A DNA stretch of 64,000 nt from Prorocentrum cordatum (GCA_963575745.1 CAUYUJ010017811.1:37501-101500); one strand, 5' to 3'; positions 1 to 10,480 are shown, counted from the first letter of the stretch. The notes: generated by a model not told the origin, from the letters alone. Translations and numbers: made by a program.

Positions 1-600
1 CGACGACGACGCCGACGACGACGACGACGACGCCGACGCCGACGACGACGACGATGACAACGACGACGACGATGACGACACCGACGACGACGACAACGAC
101 GACACCGACGACCGCGACGACGACGTCAACGACGCCGACAACGACGACGACGACGGCGGCGACGACGACGACGCAGACGTCGACGACGTGGGCGACGACG
201 ACGCCGACGCCGACGACGACGAAGACGACGATGTCGCCAACGTAGACGACGACGAGGGAGGAGGGAGGACGACGACGGCGACAACGACGACAACGACGAG
301 GAAGGAGGGAGGACGGCGACGACGCGAATGACGAAGAAGGAGGAAGGGCGGCGACGCCGACGACGACAACGACGAGGGAGGAGAGAAAACGATGACGACA
401 ACGACGACGACGACGGCGACGAAATAGAAGGGGCGACGACGAGACGCCGACGACGGATGACGACGACGACGAGGGAGGAGGAGGAAGGACGACGACGGCG
501 ACAACGACGACGGAAAAGACCACGACGCCAAAGAGGAGGACGACGACGAACGCGAGGAAAGACAGAGGACGACGTAGGCGACGACGACGACGACGCGGGA
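1..600. repeat. (GAC)n trinucleotide repeat block
   Basis: Nearly continuous GAC/CGA triplets with GAG and GCC interruptions. All frames are open on both strands because the repeat has no stop codon, so the Asp-, Thr- or Arg-rich ORFs here are not evidence of genes. A second block of the same repeat lies at 1353-1765. Confidence 0.9.
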
Positions 601-1100
601 CGCCGCAAGAGCGCGCGCGCGCGCGCGCTTTTGTTGAACATCCGTGCTGCGAAACTATGTGTTTTTGTTGTAAGTTTTTTTGGGCGCACGATTTTGAAAT
701 CCTTCCGAAACCGATGGGTTTTGAATGATTTCGGCATGCGCGCGCGACGACGCGCGCGTCTGCACTTCGCCCCGTTCTTTGCAGAGGGCGCTCGCGACGG
801 CGCGCGCGCAAGGGCGTTCGGCAGATTTCGACGTGCGCGCGCGCGGCGCCCGTTTGGTGGCCTGTTGTGAAAATCTGGGGAAAAAAATTCATGGTTTTGC
901 CTAAGATTTCGCAAGACCTCGCGCGTGAGCTTTTTTAGCAAATCAGTGTTGCGAAACCTCATGTTTTTGCATGTTTTTTTTTGGGTGGAAACGTGATTGC
1001 GAAATCATTCCGGCGCCGAAGGTGTTCGAAGGATTTCGGCATGCGCGCGCGACGACGCGCGCGTGTGCACTTCGTCCCGTTTTTTGCAAAGGAATCCTTG
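601..1100 (+). repeat. CG-palindrome repeat, two adjacent units
   Basis: Each unit holds an alternating CG run, a TTGTTGAACAT segment, a segment like TTTTGAAATCCTTCCGAAACC, and an inverted repeat in which two CGCGCGCG arms surround ACGA (about 736-762 and 1040-1062), followed by GTGCACTTCGTCCCGTTnTTTGCA. The same order recurs at 1766-1995, 2127-2390 and 3001-3730. No coding signal is visible. Confidence 0.85.
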
Positions 1101-1352
1101 AACAAATGTTATGTTAGAACAGAACGTGTCACCGCATAGTGTTTGTTACAGGGGAACCTCGGGGGGGGGAACCCGGTTTGGCTGGGATGGTGTGCTTTCA
1201 TATTTAGGATGGGGTGTAGAATTCATTAATTTTTTAGAATGGAGAATCTATTTTGGCTGGTCTTGGAGCTGTCCTCTCCACTGCTCTCGTGAACTTCCAC
1301 CCTCCCGCCCGCAACTTGGTCACGAGACCTCTTAAGACTGTGGCGGTAGGTG
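1101..1352 (+). repeat. Linker module of the 5' higher-order repeat
   Basis: Non-coding module between the CG-palindrome units and the (GAC)n block. Its last 80 bases (CTCCACTGC, then CCCGCCCGCAACTTGGT) match 2625-2700 by eye, which makes 601-3900 a higher-order repeat. A related linker with TGGGATGGACATTGGGTC lies at 3731-3895. Confidence 0.7.
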
Positions 1353-1765
1353 CCGAATGCGCCGACGCCGACGACGACCGACGACGGCGACGCCGACGGC
1401 GACTACGACGACACCGACGACGATGTCGACTTCGACGACGACGACGAAGACGACGACGACGACACCGACAACAGCGACGACGCCAACGCCGACGACGACG
1501 ACGATGACACCGACGACGACGACGCCGACGACGACGACCTTGACGCCGACGACGACGACGACGCCGACGACGGCGACGACGAAGACGACGACGACGACGG
1601 CGACGAAGTAGGAGGGGCGACGACGAGACGCCGACGACCGACGACGACGACGACGGAGGAGGAAGGACGACCGCGGCGACAACGACGGCAGAAGCGACGA
1701 CGGCGTCCGGGAGGACGACGACGTCGACGACAAGGGAAGACAGGCGGATCACGCCGACGACGATG
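1353..1765. repeat. (GAC)n trinucleotide repeat block 2
   Basis: Second GAC-rich block, open in several frames for the same trivial reason as the first. A decayed remnant of the block (GATGATGACGACGATAG) sits at 2895-3000 in the matching position of the next higher-order unit. Confidence 0.85.
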
Positions 1766-1995
1766 ATGGCGTCATCGCGTCGGTGATGCAGGTTTTCGGA
1801 GGAATTCGAAGTGCGCGTGCGGTAGACGCGCGAGAGTGGCTCACATGGAATTATTTGACACGGATCGTGCCTCCCCAGCACGCGCGCAAAGGGCTTTCGA
1901 ATCATTTCGACATGCGCGCGCGAAGCCCGCTTGGTAACATTTTATGGACATCCTGAACAATGCATGTGTGCGCGCGACGACGCGCGCGTGCATGT
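1766..1995 (+). repeat. CG-palindrome repeat unit
   Basis: Matches 2995-3190 closely by eye across GGAGGAATTCGAA, GACGCGCGAGAG, GGCACGGACCGTGCC-like and TTTCGACATGCGCGCGCGAAG segments. This paralogous pair fixes the higher-order repeat order. Confidence 0.8.
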
Positions 1996-2002
1996 CGTCG
2001 CG

Positions 2003-2036
2003 TTTTTTTTTTTTTTTTTTTGGGGGGGGGGGCGTG

Positions 2037-2126
<90 letters not shown>
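2003..2126. repeat. Homopolymer T, homopolymer G, then (GT)n
   Basis: A run of T is followed by a run of G and about 45 GT dinucleotides, inserted inside a CG-palindrome unit. It could form Z-DNA and is a likely site of length error in assembly. Confidence 0.95.
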
Positions 2127-2128
<2 letters not shown>

Positions 2129-2390
2129 GGTTCTCGCGGCGGCGCGCGCGCGAAGGCGTTCGAGCGATTTTGGCATGCGCGCGTGATGCCCGTGTGATAG
2201 CATGTTTTGAGCATGTTGGAAGGCTTATGGTTTTCTCAAGAATGTACAAGAGGGCGCGTGCGCTTATGTTGAACACCTGTGTTGGCGACGCACAGTTCCT
2301 ATTTTTTGGACATTCAATTTGAAATCTGTCCGAAACCGAAGGTTGTTGAATGATTTGGTCGCAAGGAGTTGTTGACCACTTATGATGTTT
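2127..2390 (+). repeat. CG-palindrome repeat unit, interrupted
   Basis: Continuation of the unit split by the GT tract: CTCGCGGCGGCGCGCGCG, TTCGAGCGATTTTGGCATGCG and GTTGAACACCTGTGTTG segments in the usual order. Confidence 0.75.
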
Positions 2391-2720
2391 GATAAAGGAG
2401 TGTGCGTGCATAGTTTCATTGCAGAGGACGGCCGGGGGGTGCTGGCCCCCCTGGGATAGTGTAAATGCATATTCAGCATGGACGATGGGGCAGAATCATA
2501 TGCAACTTGCAACGCGAAAAAGGATCGTTAAATCCTGGGGGGGGGGGGGGGGGTGGGGGGGGGGGGGGGGAAGGTGGTGTAACATTTTTGCATAAAAATG
2601 AATGACTTCCTGTTCGCAGTGCGTTGCCCACTCCACTGCCCGCGCAAGCGTCCCATCCGCCCGCCCCCAACTTGGTTTGCAAACCTCGTGCGGCGATTGC
2701 GATGAGTGCTTGGCGCTGGT
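2391..2720 (+). repeat. Linker module with long poly-G tract
   Basis: Homologous to 1101-1352 and 3731-3895. Positions 2537-2571 are two long G runs separated by one T, a strong G-quadruplex candidate on the plus strand. Confidence 0.75.
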
Positions 2721-3000
2721 TGGTGCATCTGCCGCCGGGCCAGCCCGCGCGTGCGCGCGCGCGGCCGCCAGGTAGTTCGGCGCGACCGACGGGCCGCGGT
2801 TGCGCTGACCGCTCGGCACGTCCCAGCCGGCACTTGAGTGCGAGTCGGCGGCTTGGGAGGGGGCGACGTCGTGGCGACGTCGACACTTGTAGACGCGATG
2901 ATGACGACGATAGTGGCGATATTGGTGGCGACAATGACAGACGCCATGATGATAATAGTGACGAGGGCGACGCCGATGCCGATCGCGCCGACGACGATGG

Positions 3001-3730
3001 CGGCGTCTTCGCGTCGTGATGAAGGTTTTGGAGGGAATTCGAAATGCGCGCGCGGCAGACGCGCGAGAGCGGCTCGCACGGTATTATTTGGCACGGACCG
3101 TGCCACCCCGGCACGCGCGCAAGAACGTTCGACTGATTTCGACATGCGCGCGCGAAGCTCATTTGGTAGGATTTGATGAAACATTTGGAGAAACCTATGG
3201 TTTTCTGAAGAATTCGCAAGAGCGCGCGCGCACGCTTTTGTTGAACATTCGTGTTGTGTAACCGTGTGTTTTTGTTTGTTACTTGGACGCTCGATTTTGA
3301 ATTCCGTTCGAAACCGACGGCTTTGAAATAATTTCGGCATGCGCTCGCGACGGCGCGCGCGCGTGCACTTCGTGCCGTTTTCTGCATGGGATTCTCGCGA
3401 CGGCGCGCGCGCAAGGGCGTTCGAACGATTTCGACATGCGCGTGCGCGAAGCCCGTTTGGTAGTGTTTTTGTTGAAAGTGTTGAAGAGCTTATGGTTTTC
3501 TTAGGAAATGACACGAGCGCGCGCACGCTTTTGTTGAGCAGCAGTGTCGCGCAACCCTGTGTTTTTCTATGTTTTTCGGACACTTGATTTTGAAACTCCT
3601 CCGAAACCACCGTTTTTTTATGATTTCGGCAAGCGCGCACGACGACGCGCGCGTGTTCATTTTGTCGAGTTTTTGCGAGGGATTTCTGAAAAAAAACCAT
3701 GGTTTTTGATTAACGAGTGTGCGCGCGTAA
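3001..3730 (+). repeat. CG-palindrome repeat, three tandem units
   Basis: Three consecutive units about 240-290 bp apart. Recurrent landmarks are GAATTCGCAAGAGCGCGCG, TTTTGTTGAACATTCGTGTTG, TTTCGGCATGCG and TTTCGACATGCGCG. Diverged copies occur in the opposite orientation at 23480-24050. Confidence 0.85.
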
Positions 3731-3902
3731 GATTTTTTTCCGGAGGATGGCGGGGGGGGAGGTCGAGCCCGGCCTGAATTCACAGGTGGGATGGACATTG
3801 GGTCAAAATCGTTTGCGTTTTACACAGGTTCCCGGGATGGTGGATAAGTCTGGGGGGGGAGGGTCGTCTATTTTATTTTCTAAGAAAGGAGAGTGTGTGT
3901 GC

Positions 3903-4168
3903 GTTGAGGCGACGGCGGCGGGCGGCGACGGGCGGGGATGGCGGCGACGGGCGTCGACGGCGACGGGCGGCGACGGGCGGCGACGGGCGGCGCGGGCGGC
4001 GACGGGCGGGGATGGCGGCGACAGGCGGCGAAGGGTGGCGACGGCGACGGACGGCGACGGGCGGCGACGGGCGGCGCGGGCGGCGACGGGCGGGGATAGC
4101 AGCGACGGGCGGCGACGGGCGGCGACGGCGACAGGCGGCGACGGGCGGCGACGGGCGACGATTTTGCG
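3903..4168. repeat. GGCGGCGACGG minisatellite
   Basis: Tandem GGCGGCGAC/GGGCGGCGACGG units with occasional GGGGATGGC variants. A short patch of the same motif lies at 22115-22160, after the GCAAY pentanucleotide array. Confidence 0.9.
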
Positions 4169-4257
4169 GGGAGGGTTCCGAGATGGTTAACGCAAGTCAG
4201 AACCCCTGTGTGCAAGAATTTCTCTCGGAAACAGAAAATGCACGTGCGTGCGTGTGT

Positions 4258-4411
4258 GTGTATATATATACACAGGTATATGTTCGTATGTATGTATGTA
4301 TGTATGTATGTATGTATGTATGTATGTATGTATGTATGTATGTATGTATGTATGTATGTATGTATGTATGTATGCATATATACACATATATACACATATA
4401 TATATAAAATA
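4258..4411. repeat. (GTAT)n tetranucleotide repeat
   Basis: About 25 perfect GTAT repeats flanked by short TATATACACA alternations. The reverse transcriptase pseudogene begins about 70 bp downstream. Confidence 0.95.
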
Positions 4412-4484
4412 TACTGGCGGGTTGGCTCGAGCCCCGCGCAGCAAGGGTAGTTGTCCTGGGTTCCGTCTTTACCCCTGTGCCCGT

Positions 4485-5400
4485 AGACAGCGTAGTCTAT
4501 CAGGGCACACTGCCCGGACCGATTCTGTGAATGTGTATTGCGGGGACTGTTGCGTGGCAGTGCGTGCGTGTGGTTTTGACGACGTCATTTTTGCACACGA
4601 CCTCAACGCTTTCAGAGGTGTTGGCAATTCGACAATTGGCGACCAGGCTATGCCGTGCATCTCTGCGCAGGCAGGGTGCCGCCAACAGGGTAGTTATCGA
4701 CCCTGGCAAGGGGAGTTTCCACATCATTTATCGCAGTCGGCCTGCGTGGGCCTCGTGTGAAGTGCTTGGCGTTCGTTTCGACGCTCGCATTCTCATGGGC
4801 GACGCTATTGTTGACTTCGTGCGCGACTGCGGTTGGCGCGTTCACGAGGTATTCTGTAGCCGCCGCTACTGCGGAGATTCTGTCATGCGTCGAATATCGA
4901 ACAGCGGCCTTCTTCTCGCATCTAGTTCGGCTTTGGCACCTCTGGACTTGATGCTTTCCTGATTCTCACGGGCAGTATCGATTTCAGATAGCGACGCTTG
5001 GTTCCACAGCGCTTTAGCTCCGCGCAAACTTCGTCGCGGTATGTCGACGTTTGGAGTCATTTAGAAGGTCGTGCTCTTCTACGCTCATTCTTTCGCCTGG
5101 GCTCTTCCTCCTCTCGGCGCCCCGGCGCCCGCCGCTGCCGCCGCCTCCTCGATCCGTGCCAGTTTCACGGTCCAGCTCGCTGGACCCTGAAACCCGTGTT
5201 GTTTGTATGTGCAACTTGTTACCAGGCAGCGTTGTGTTGGCCTTGTCGGTCAATGATTTTTAATCGCGCCTTCAGTGTCTGCTCTGTGCGTGCGTGGTCT
5301 TTCGTATCAAGGCTGAGTGGCAAGTGTGTTCAGCGCTCACGTCGGCCTGGCCTTTCACCTTCTCTTGATCTTCTGGGATTGGCGGCCGTGGCAATTGTTT
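4485..5400 (+). pseudogene. Non-LTR retrotransposon reverse transcriptase, 5'-truncated and frameshifted
   Basis: Three plus-strand frames must be spliced together to follow the protein. In order I read VYQGTLPGP (palm motif B, about 4492-4530), GFDDVIFAHDLNAF (motif C, about 4576-4617), GAANRVVIDPGKGSFHII (4675-4730), VLGVRFDARILMGDAI (4762-4809), CGWRVHEVF (4828-4854), LSCVEYRTAAFFS (frame shifted, 4882-4920), ALAPLDLML (4935-4958) and ISDSDAWFHSALAP (4978-5020), then weaker C-terminal similarity to about 5400. This order is that of the RT palm, thumb and C-terminal region of dinoflagellate LINE-type elements. The catalytic FADD box reads FAHD, with at least three frameshifts and one in-frame stop near 4528. 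No endonuclease domain is present upstream, so the copy is 5'-truncated, as expected for LINE insertion. It is dead. The family call is firm; the exact borders are not. Confidence 0.85.
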
Positions 5401-5409
5401 TGTTGCGCT

Positions 5410-5770
5410 CGCCGTTTTCTTCTTTCCTCCCCTCGCTTCTCCCTCTCCCACCCTGCCCCCCCCGTTCCTCCCCTTCTCCTTTCCCTCCATCCTCTGTCCG
5501 CTGCTGTTCGTGTCATTCCGCCGTCTCCCCCCCTCCTCCTTTCTCTTCCCGTGGCAGCCTGGTGGGGGCCGCCGGGTGCGCGCGTCGCGCTTTGCCGCTC
5601 GGCGCGTGGCTCCTTGCCCTCTTCCTTCTTGCCCGCTCCTCCCCAGTCCTCCTGCTGCTGCCCTAGCTCTTCCATCTCCCCCTCCCTCCCCCTCTCCCCG
5701 CCCTTCCTCCCCCCTGCCCCCTCTCATTCCCTCTTCTTCCCTCTCCTTCCGTTTTCCGCCTCCCTTCCTG
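5410..5770. repeat. Pyrimidine-rich CCT/CTT tract
   Basis: Low-complexity C+T on the plus strand, directly 3' of the reverse transcriptase remnant. The ORFs across it are low-complexity artefacts. 5771-5995 holds nothing I recognise. Confidence 0.8.
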
Positions 5771-5995
5771 CTTTTGTCCTGTGTAGTTTTCGATTATTGT
5801 TGCCTGGCCTTGCCGGGGCGGCTCCGGGAGCTAACCTTAATTTATGGCCGAATATGTTTGTGGCAGTGCTTGTCTATTCCGCCTCCTTTCTCCGTGTCGG
5901 TTCGCGCGCGCGCAGCAGCTGCCCTTGCGTAATTATTATGGCAACGTTGCCAACTTTCTTTGCGTGCTTGTCATGTTTCACCGCGGTGAAATAGC

Positions 5996-7500
5996 TGAAT
6001 CGCGGGGCTGTAAAACAGAATAGCAAAGACTTTGGAAACTGTGCTCGTGGCTCTTGTAGTTCACTTGATAACACTCGTGGATCTGCTCGCGGCTCTCAGT
6101 GCGCAGCTTGTGGCTTTTGTGGCTTAGCTGGTGGTCCTCGTAACCTTGTGTCTGGCCCTTGTAGTCCAGCATGTGATCCTCGTTCTGCTAGCGGCCCTCG
6201 TAGCTCATGTGGAGTTTCTTGTAAGTCAGCCTGTGACCCTGGTGGCTTCACTTGCGGCTTTCGTAGTTCAAGAGGTTGTTCTGATATCTCCGCTGATGGC
6301 TCTTGCAGTTGAGCTGGTGGGTCACGTAGTTCGGCTGGTGGCCGTCGTAGGTCCGCATGTCGTCCGTTGGTAGCTGTCGTCGATCGTTTAGTGGCTCTTG
6401 GAGCTCTGCTTCTGGACCCCGTAGCCCTGCAAGTGGCCCTTGTCGCTGTGCTGGTAACTCGTCCCCTTGGTTCGAATTGGAATTGTTGCCTGTCAGGTTG
6501 TAGTATTCAGTTTTCCGGTAGGCGAGCTTTGCGATGGCACGGCCTCCTTGTCTTCCTCCTCCTCCTCCTCTTCCTTCCTCCCCTCCTCCTCTTCCTCCTC
6601 CTTTGCTTCCTTCTCTTCGTAGCACAGCGGGTGGCCCTCGAAGCTCTGCTAGTGGCTTTCGGGGCTGTGCTTACGGCCCGCGAAGCACAGCTTGTTGCCC
6701 TCGAAGCGCAGCTTGTTGCCCGCGAAGCTCTGAAGGTGACCCTCGAAGATTTCCTCGCGGGCCTCGCAGGTCAGCTCGTGAGATTCTTGGAGTCCTACTT
6801 GTGGCCCTCGCAGCCCTTCTGGTGGCCGCGGGACTCCCCACGTGGTCCTCGTGGCTCTGCGCGCTGCCCTTCCAGTTCTGCCTGTGGCCCTCGTAGCCCA
6901 GCGGGTGGCCCTGGGACCTCGATGGGGTGCCCGTCGCAGCTCCGCAGGCGGGCACGGTGGCTCTGCGTGCCGCCCTCGATGTCTTGCCTGTGGCCATCGT
7001 GGTTAAAGCTGTGCGCGGCCCGCTTAGCTTCGACCAGAAGAGTCTCGCTCTCGACCCGCGGATCAAAAAAGTGGCCATCTTGGTTCAGCTTGTGGTCCGC
7101 GCAGCTCAGCCGGTGGCCTTCGCAACGCTTCTGGTGGCTCTCGTGGGTGTCGGCAGGCGGCCCTGGGACCGCAGCCGGCGGCCCTCGACGCTCAGCCGGT
7201 GGTTCTGGAAGCTTTGCCGGAGGCCCTCGCAACACGGCGGGTGGTTCTCGAAGCTCAGCTTTGTAGCCCTCGTAGCTCAGTACGGGGTTCTCGAAACTCT
7301 ACTTCTTGCCCTCGTAGCTCTGCTGGTAGCCCTCGTCGCGTGGCAGGTTGCCCCGGTAGCTCTGCTGGGGGTTCTTGTAGTTCTGCTTGTGGCCTTGGTC
7401 GCTCTGCTGGTGGCCTCGTCGCGTAGCAGGTTGCCTTGGTAGCTCTGCTGGTGGTTCTCGTAGCTCTGGTTGTTGCCTTCGTCGCACTGGTGGCAGGCTG
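5996..7500. repeat. About 21-bp minisatellite encoding degenerate heptapeptides
   Basis: Imperfect tandem units built on GTGGCCCTCGTAGCTCAGCT, most 20-27 bp and many exactly 21 bp. Because 21 is a multiple of three, long frames stay open on both strands. On the minus strand one frame gives heptads such as YDGHQPN, YVTHQLN and YQNNLLN (6290-6350), and SYENHQQ, SYQGN near 7440. On another minus frame the same units read RGPPAEL. Either this is a true minisatellite, or it is the repeat region of a repetitive protein whose start is the tyrosine-rich ORF at 7299-7934. Confidence 0.8.
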
Positions 7501-7934
7501 AGGCAACCATATGCGGTGTATTCGCCGAAGCCGTTGTATTCGTCGTAGCTGTTGTAGGCGTCGGAGTCGTACTCGTCGTAGGCGGCGTAGACGTGTGTTA
7601 CCGGTATCTCCACGACGACGTACTTGTTGACTTCGTACTTATTGACGTTGTAGCTGCCTGTCCGCGCAGCGTATCCCACCCTACGCGCTGCCGCGCGTGC
7701 TGCTCTCGGTCTCCAGCGGCCGGGTATGGTCTCGTAGCCCTTCTCGTCGTAGATTGCTGGCGCCCGCGGCCTACGTTCCGCCATCACGCGGCGGCAGGAC
7801 GTGCGGGCTGAGGCTGGCACCGCGGCCCCGGGGCCCCGAGTTCGGGGATGGATGCTGTATACGGTCTTCCTCCTCCTCCTCCGCCTCCTCCTCCTCCTCC
7901 TTTCCCTCGTCATGCTCCTCCGTATCCTTATCAC
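7299..7934 (-). CDS. Hypothetical tyrosine-rich repeat protein (211-aa ORF)
   Basis: Unrecognised. Residues 1-25 are Arg-rich and come from a CCT repeat, so the true start is probably further in. The middle (about 7500-7760) has non-repetitive, protein-like composition with many Tyr, Asp and Asn: KYEVNKY, EIPVTHVYAAYDEYDSDAY, EYNGFGEYTAYG. The C-terminal part enters the 21-bp minisatellite and gives NYKNPQQ and SYRGNLP heptads. The ORF stops at 7299, although heptads continue in shifted frames to about 6000. This may be one exon of a structural or extracellular repetitive protein, or only an open stretch beside a minisatellite. No domain is identifiable. Confidence 0.3.
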   Translation of the reverse strand: MIRIRRSMTRERRRRRRRRRRRKTVYSIHPRTRGPGAAVPASARTSCRRVMAERRPRAPAIYDEKGYETIPGRWRPRAARAAARRVGYAARTGSYNVNKYEVNKYVVVEIPVTHVYAAYDEYDSDAYNSYDEYNGFGEYTAYGCLSLPPVRRRQQPELREPPAELPRQPATRRGHQQSDQGHKQNYKNPQQSYRGNLPRDEGYQQSYEGKK

Positions 7935-8175
7935 CCTTCACCTCCGACGGCCCCAGAGCTTCTTAGGGCCCCCTGGGCCCCTGGACGATTTGAGAATTGC
8001 TCAGAGTTCCGAGAACCCTCCTCGTTGCCGCCACCTCCTTCACGCTCTCGCTCTCCTTGACCCTCCTGCGGCCGAGGAGTTGGCAACGACCAGCCGGAAG
8101 GATGTCCTCGGCATGAAGCCGGAGCAGCGGGGGAGGTGGCTCAACCGAGTGCTCAAGCAGGTTGCCGGAGGTTGA
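7801..8175 (+). CDS. Hypothetical 124-aa ORF
   Basis: Unrecognised. A Leu-rich hydrophobic segment (about residues 17-48) is encoded by a CTC/CTT-rich stretch, so it may be low-complexity rather than a real membrane helix. The C-terminal half (about 8000-8175) looks protein-like: LHALALLDPPAAEELA, then KPEQRGRWLNRVLKQVAGG before a TGA stop. It overlaps the minus-strand ORF 7299-7934, and at most one of the two is likely to be genuine. Confidence 0.25.
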   Translation: MRAEAGTAAPGPRVRGWMLYTVFLLLLRLLLLLLSLVMLLRILITLHLRRPQSFLGPPGPLDDLRIAQSSENPPRCRHLLHALALLDPPAAEELATTSRKDVLGMKPEQRGRWLNRVLKQVAGG

Positions 8176-8277
8176 ATGGGGAAGGAGAGGAGAGGGAGGA
8201 GAAACACGAAGAGGGGGGAGGGATATGAAGAGGAAGCGTAGGAAGTGGAGGAGCAGGAACAACAATAGGAAGCTCAT

Positions 8278-9232
8278 GATATGATGCTGCTGATGATGAA
8301 GAGGATGGTGATGATGATGAATTCGACGATGATGATCTTCATGACGATGATGTTGGTGATGGCGATGGCCATCATGTTACTGCTAATGACGGTCATGATG
8401 ATGCTGCTGATGATCATGATGATGTTGATGCTGATGCAGATGATGCTGATGTCGATGCTGATGTTGATGCTGATGTTGATGCTGATGATGATGCTGATGA
8501 TAACGAAGATTAGTCTGTGAGGATGGTGATGCTGTTTATGATGATTACGATGATACTAATGTCGATTTCGAGTGTGGTGTCGATGATGAACAGGAGTAGG
8601 AGGAGGACGAGGAATAATCAGCCACAGGATGGTGACACGGATCATGATGGTGATGAGGATGCTGCTCGTGCTGCTGCTGATGCTGATGACGACGAGGAGG
8701 AGTAACGGGAGGATGAGGAGGTGGTAGTTCAGCAAGACCAGAAAGACGACGGTGACTAAGACCGCCAATTGGCAGGATGATGATGTAAGGAGAACGTGAT
8801 GGAGGAGGACGGGTAGGAGATGGAGGATAAAGAGAAGGACGTGGCGGAGGACAACGAGGCTGGGGAACGGGACCATGCCCAGGAGGGGGAGGAGCAGAAG
8901 CAGGATGATGATGCTGATGATGATGCTGATGATGACGCTGCTGATGATGATGCTGCTGATGATGATGCTGATGATGATGATGATGATGATGCTGATGATG
9001 ATGATGATCATGATGATGGTGGTGATGATGATGATGATGCTGCCTCTGATGTTGCTGCTGCTGCTGCTGCTGATGATGATGTTGATGATGCTGCTGCTGC
9101 TGCTGATGATGATGATGAGGATGATGATGAGGAGAAGCAAGGCCAGCACGACTAGGGGTAGGAGTAGGAGGAGGAGGAGGAGGAGGAGGAGGAGGAGGAG
9201 GAGGAGGAGGAGGAGGAGGGGCAGGAGGACGC
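8278..9232. repeat. (GAT)n, (GCT)n and (GGA)n microsatellite complex
   Basis: GAT/GCT-rich at 8278-8720 and 8905-9140, followed by an almost pure (GGA) run at 9165-9222. Poly-Asp/Met/Leu ORFs here are artefacts. The block ends at a module-A copy (9349-9400). Confidence 0.9.
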
Positions 9233-9348
9233 GAGGCAGAAGGAGGGTGATGATGAGGATGAGGTTCTGGAGGAGGATTGGAAATATGAGGATGGATTTG
9301 GAGGAGGAAGAGGAGAAGGCATAAGACCACGAGCATGAGGACGAGGAA

Positions 9349-9400
9349 AGGAGGACCAGAGTAAGCCCAATATTCATCAATGATGCTGCAAGTCTCTAAA
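9349..9400 (+). repeat. Module A copy (partial)
   Basis: GGACCAGAGTAAGCCCAA followed by CATCAATGATGCTGCAAG matches 54080-54122 almost base for base, and less closely 26101-26125 and 55930-55950. As in those copies it directly follows a purine-rich microsatellite. Confidence 0.75.
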
Positions 9401-9469
9401 CTTATTCAAGAGGCTTACGCCATTCTGGCAACCCCCAGAAGAGGCGTGGAGGCCACGGTTGAGGCGTCG

Positions 9470-9790
9470 TGGGCTTCTTGGACACTAGGTGGGATTCTTG
9501 TGGGCGTCTTGGGAGCTGTTTGGGGGCCTGGCAGAGCCTGTGGGGACATTTTTGAAGCGTGTTAGGGGCCGCCTTGGGGCTTATTGGGGGCCTTTGTGGG
9601 GGCCTCTTGGGGCGGAAATATAGGATTTTCGGTTCGTGTTCTCCCTCTTCGCCTCTCTTGGGGCCCTCTTGGGGCGATCTTTGGCCGTCTTGGGCCTCTC
9701 TTTGAGCCGTCTTGGAACCTTCTTGTGCCGTCCTGGGCCCCTCGTAGGGGCCTCTTTGGCGGTTTTGGGGCGGTCTACGGGACCCCTTGG
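9470..9790 (+). repeat. CTTGGGGCCTC minisatellite
   Basis: Degenerate CTTGGGGCC, CTTGGGCCGTC and CTCTTGGGG units of about 10-20 bp. The reverse-complement form (CCCCAAGAGGG) is at 44590-44735, and the related CCTGGGGCC form at 31640-31880, 59280-59545 and 60090-60225. Confidence 0.75.
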
Positions 9791-10057
9791 GCCGTTTAGA
9801 GCGTCTGAAGCTCGAGAAGACGATAACCCCAGAAACAAAGAAAAGCCGAAAGAAAATCGTTGAGTTTTGCCTCTCGGGGCTCTATTGGAACGGCTCTTGG
9901 AGCGTCTCGAAGGCATCTTGGGTCATCTTGGAGCCATCGTTGGCGTCTTGGGCCAATTTTCCCGCGATTCGGGACCGTCTTGGAATTTCTTTGAGGCCAC
10001 GGAAGGCAGATTTGGAAGCTCTGGGCTCTCCAGGGGTGCGCCGGGGAGCCCGGACAC

Positions 10058-10160
10058 CCCCCGTTGCCCCCTCCCCCCCCTGCCTTCCTCCCCTCCCCCC
10101 CCCTCCCCCTCCCCTCCCCCTCCCTTTCCCCCCCCTACCCCTCCCCTCCCCCCCCTTAAA
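10058..10160. repeat. C-rich tract
   Basis: Runs of CCCCCTCC. The minus strand is G-rich and a G-quadruplex candidate. Confidence 0.85.
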
Positions 10161-10359
10161 TGGGATTTTGGACCCTAGGGAAGCGGGAAAGGGGGATGGG
10201 GGACAGCCAATCATCTCACACGCCTTCCCACCCCAGGCAAGCGGGGGTTGGCGGATTCTCTTCAACTGCAGAAGCGAGGCCCTGTCTTGTTGTAACGACT
10301 TTTCATCCTCGAAGCTATCAGACATGCAAAGAGGTGGTGCCATATAGTGTAAATAAGTT

Positions 10360-10480
10360 TTTCGCGGGAGCTCAGTTTTGAAACATATATGTCCTCCATC
10401 CGTGCAAGCACTGCACAGCTTCAAACGGTTGTCGTCAACCTCGCGAAAGTCTCACGCGAGAGCTCCATTATAATTGCCTG
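10360..10480. repeat. Isolated diverged 84-bp satellite unit
   Basis: GAGCTCAGTTTTGAAACATAT, CCTCCATCCGTGCAAGC and TCACGCGAGAGCTCCATTA segments follow the order of the 84-bp satellite consensus at 26230-26905. Confidence 0.5.

Noticed and set aside
1234-1905. Arg/Ser-rich ORFs resembling splicing factors
   Set aside because: They are antisense translations of (GAC)n and (GAG)n.
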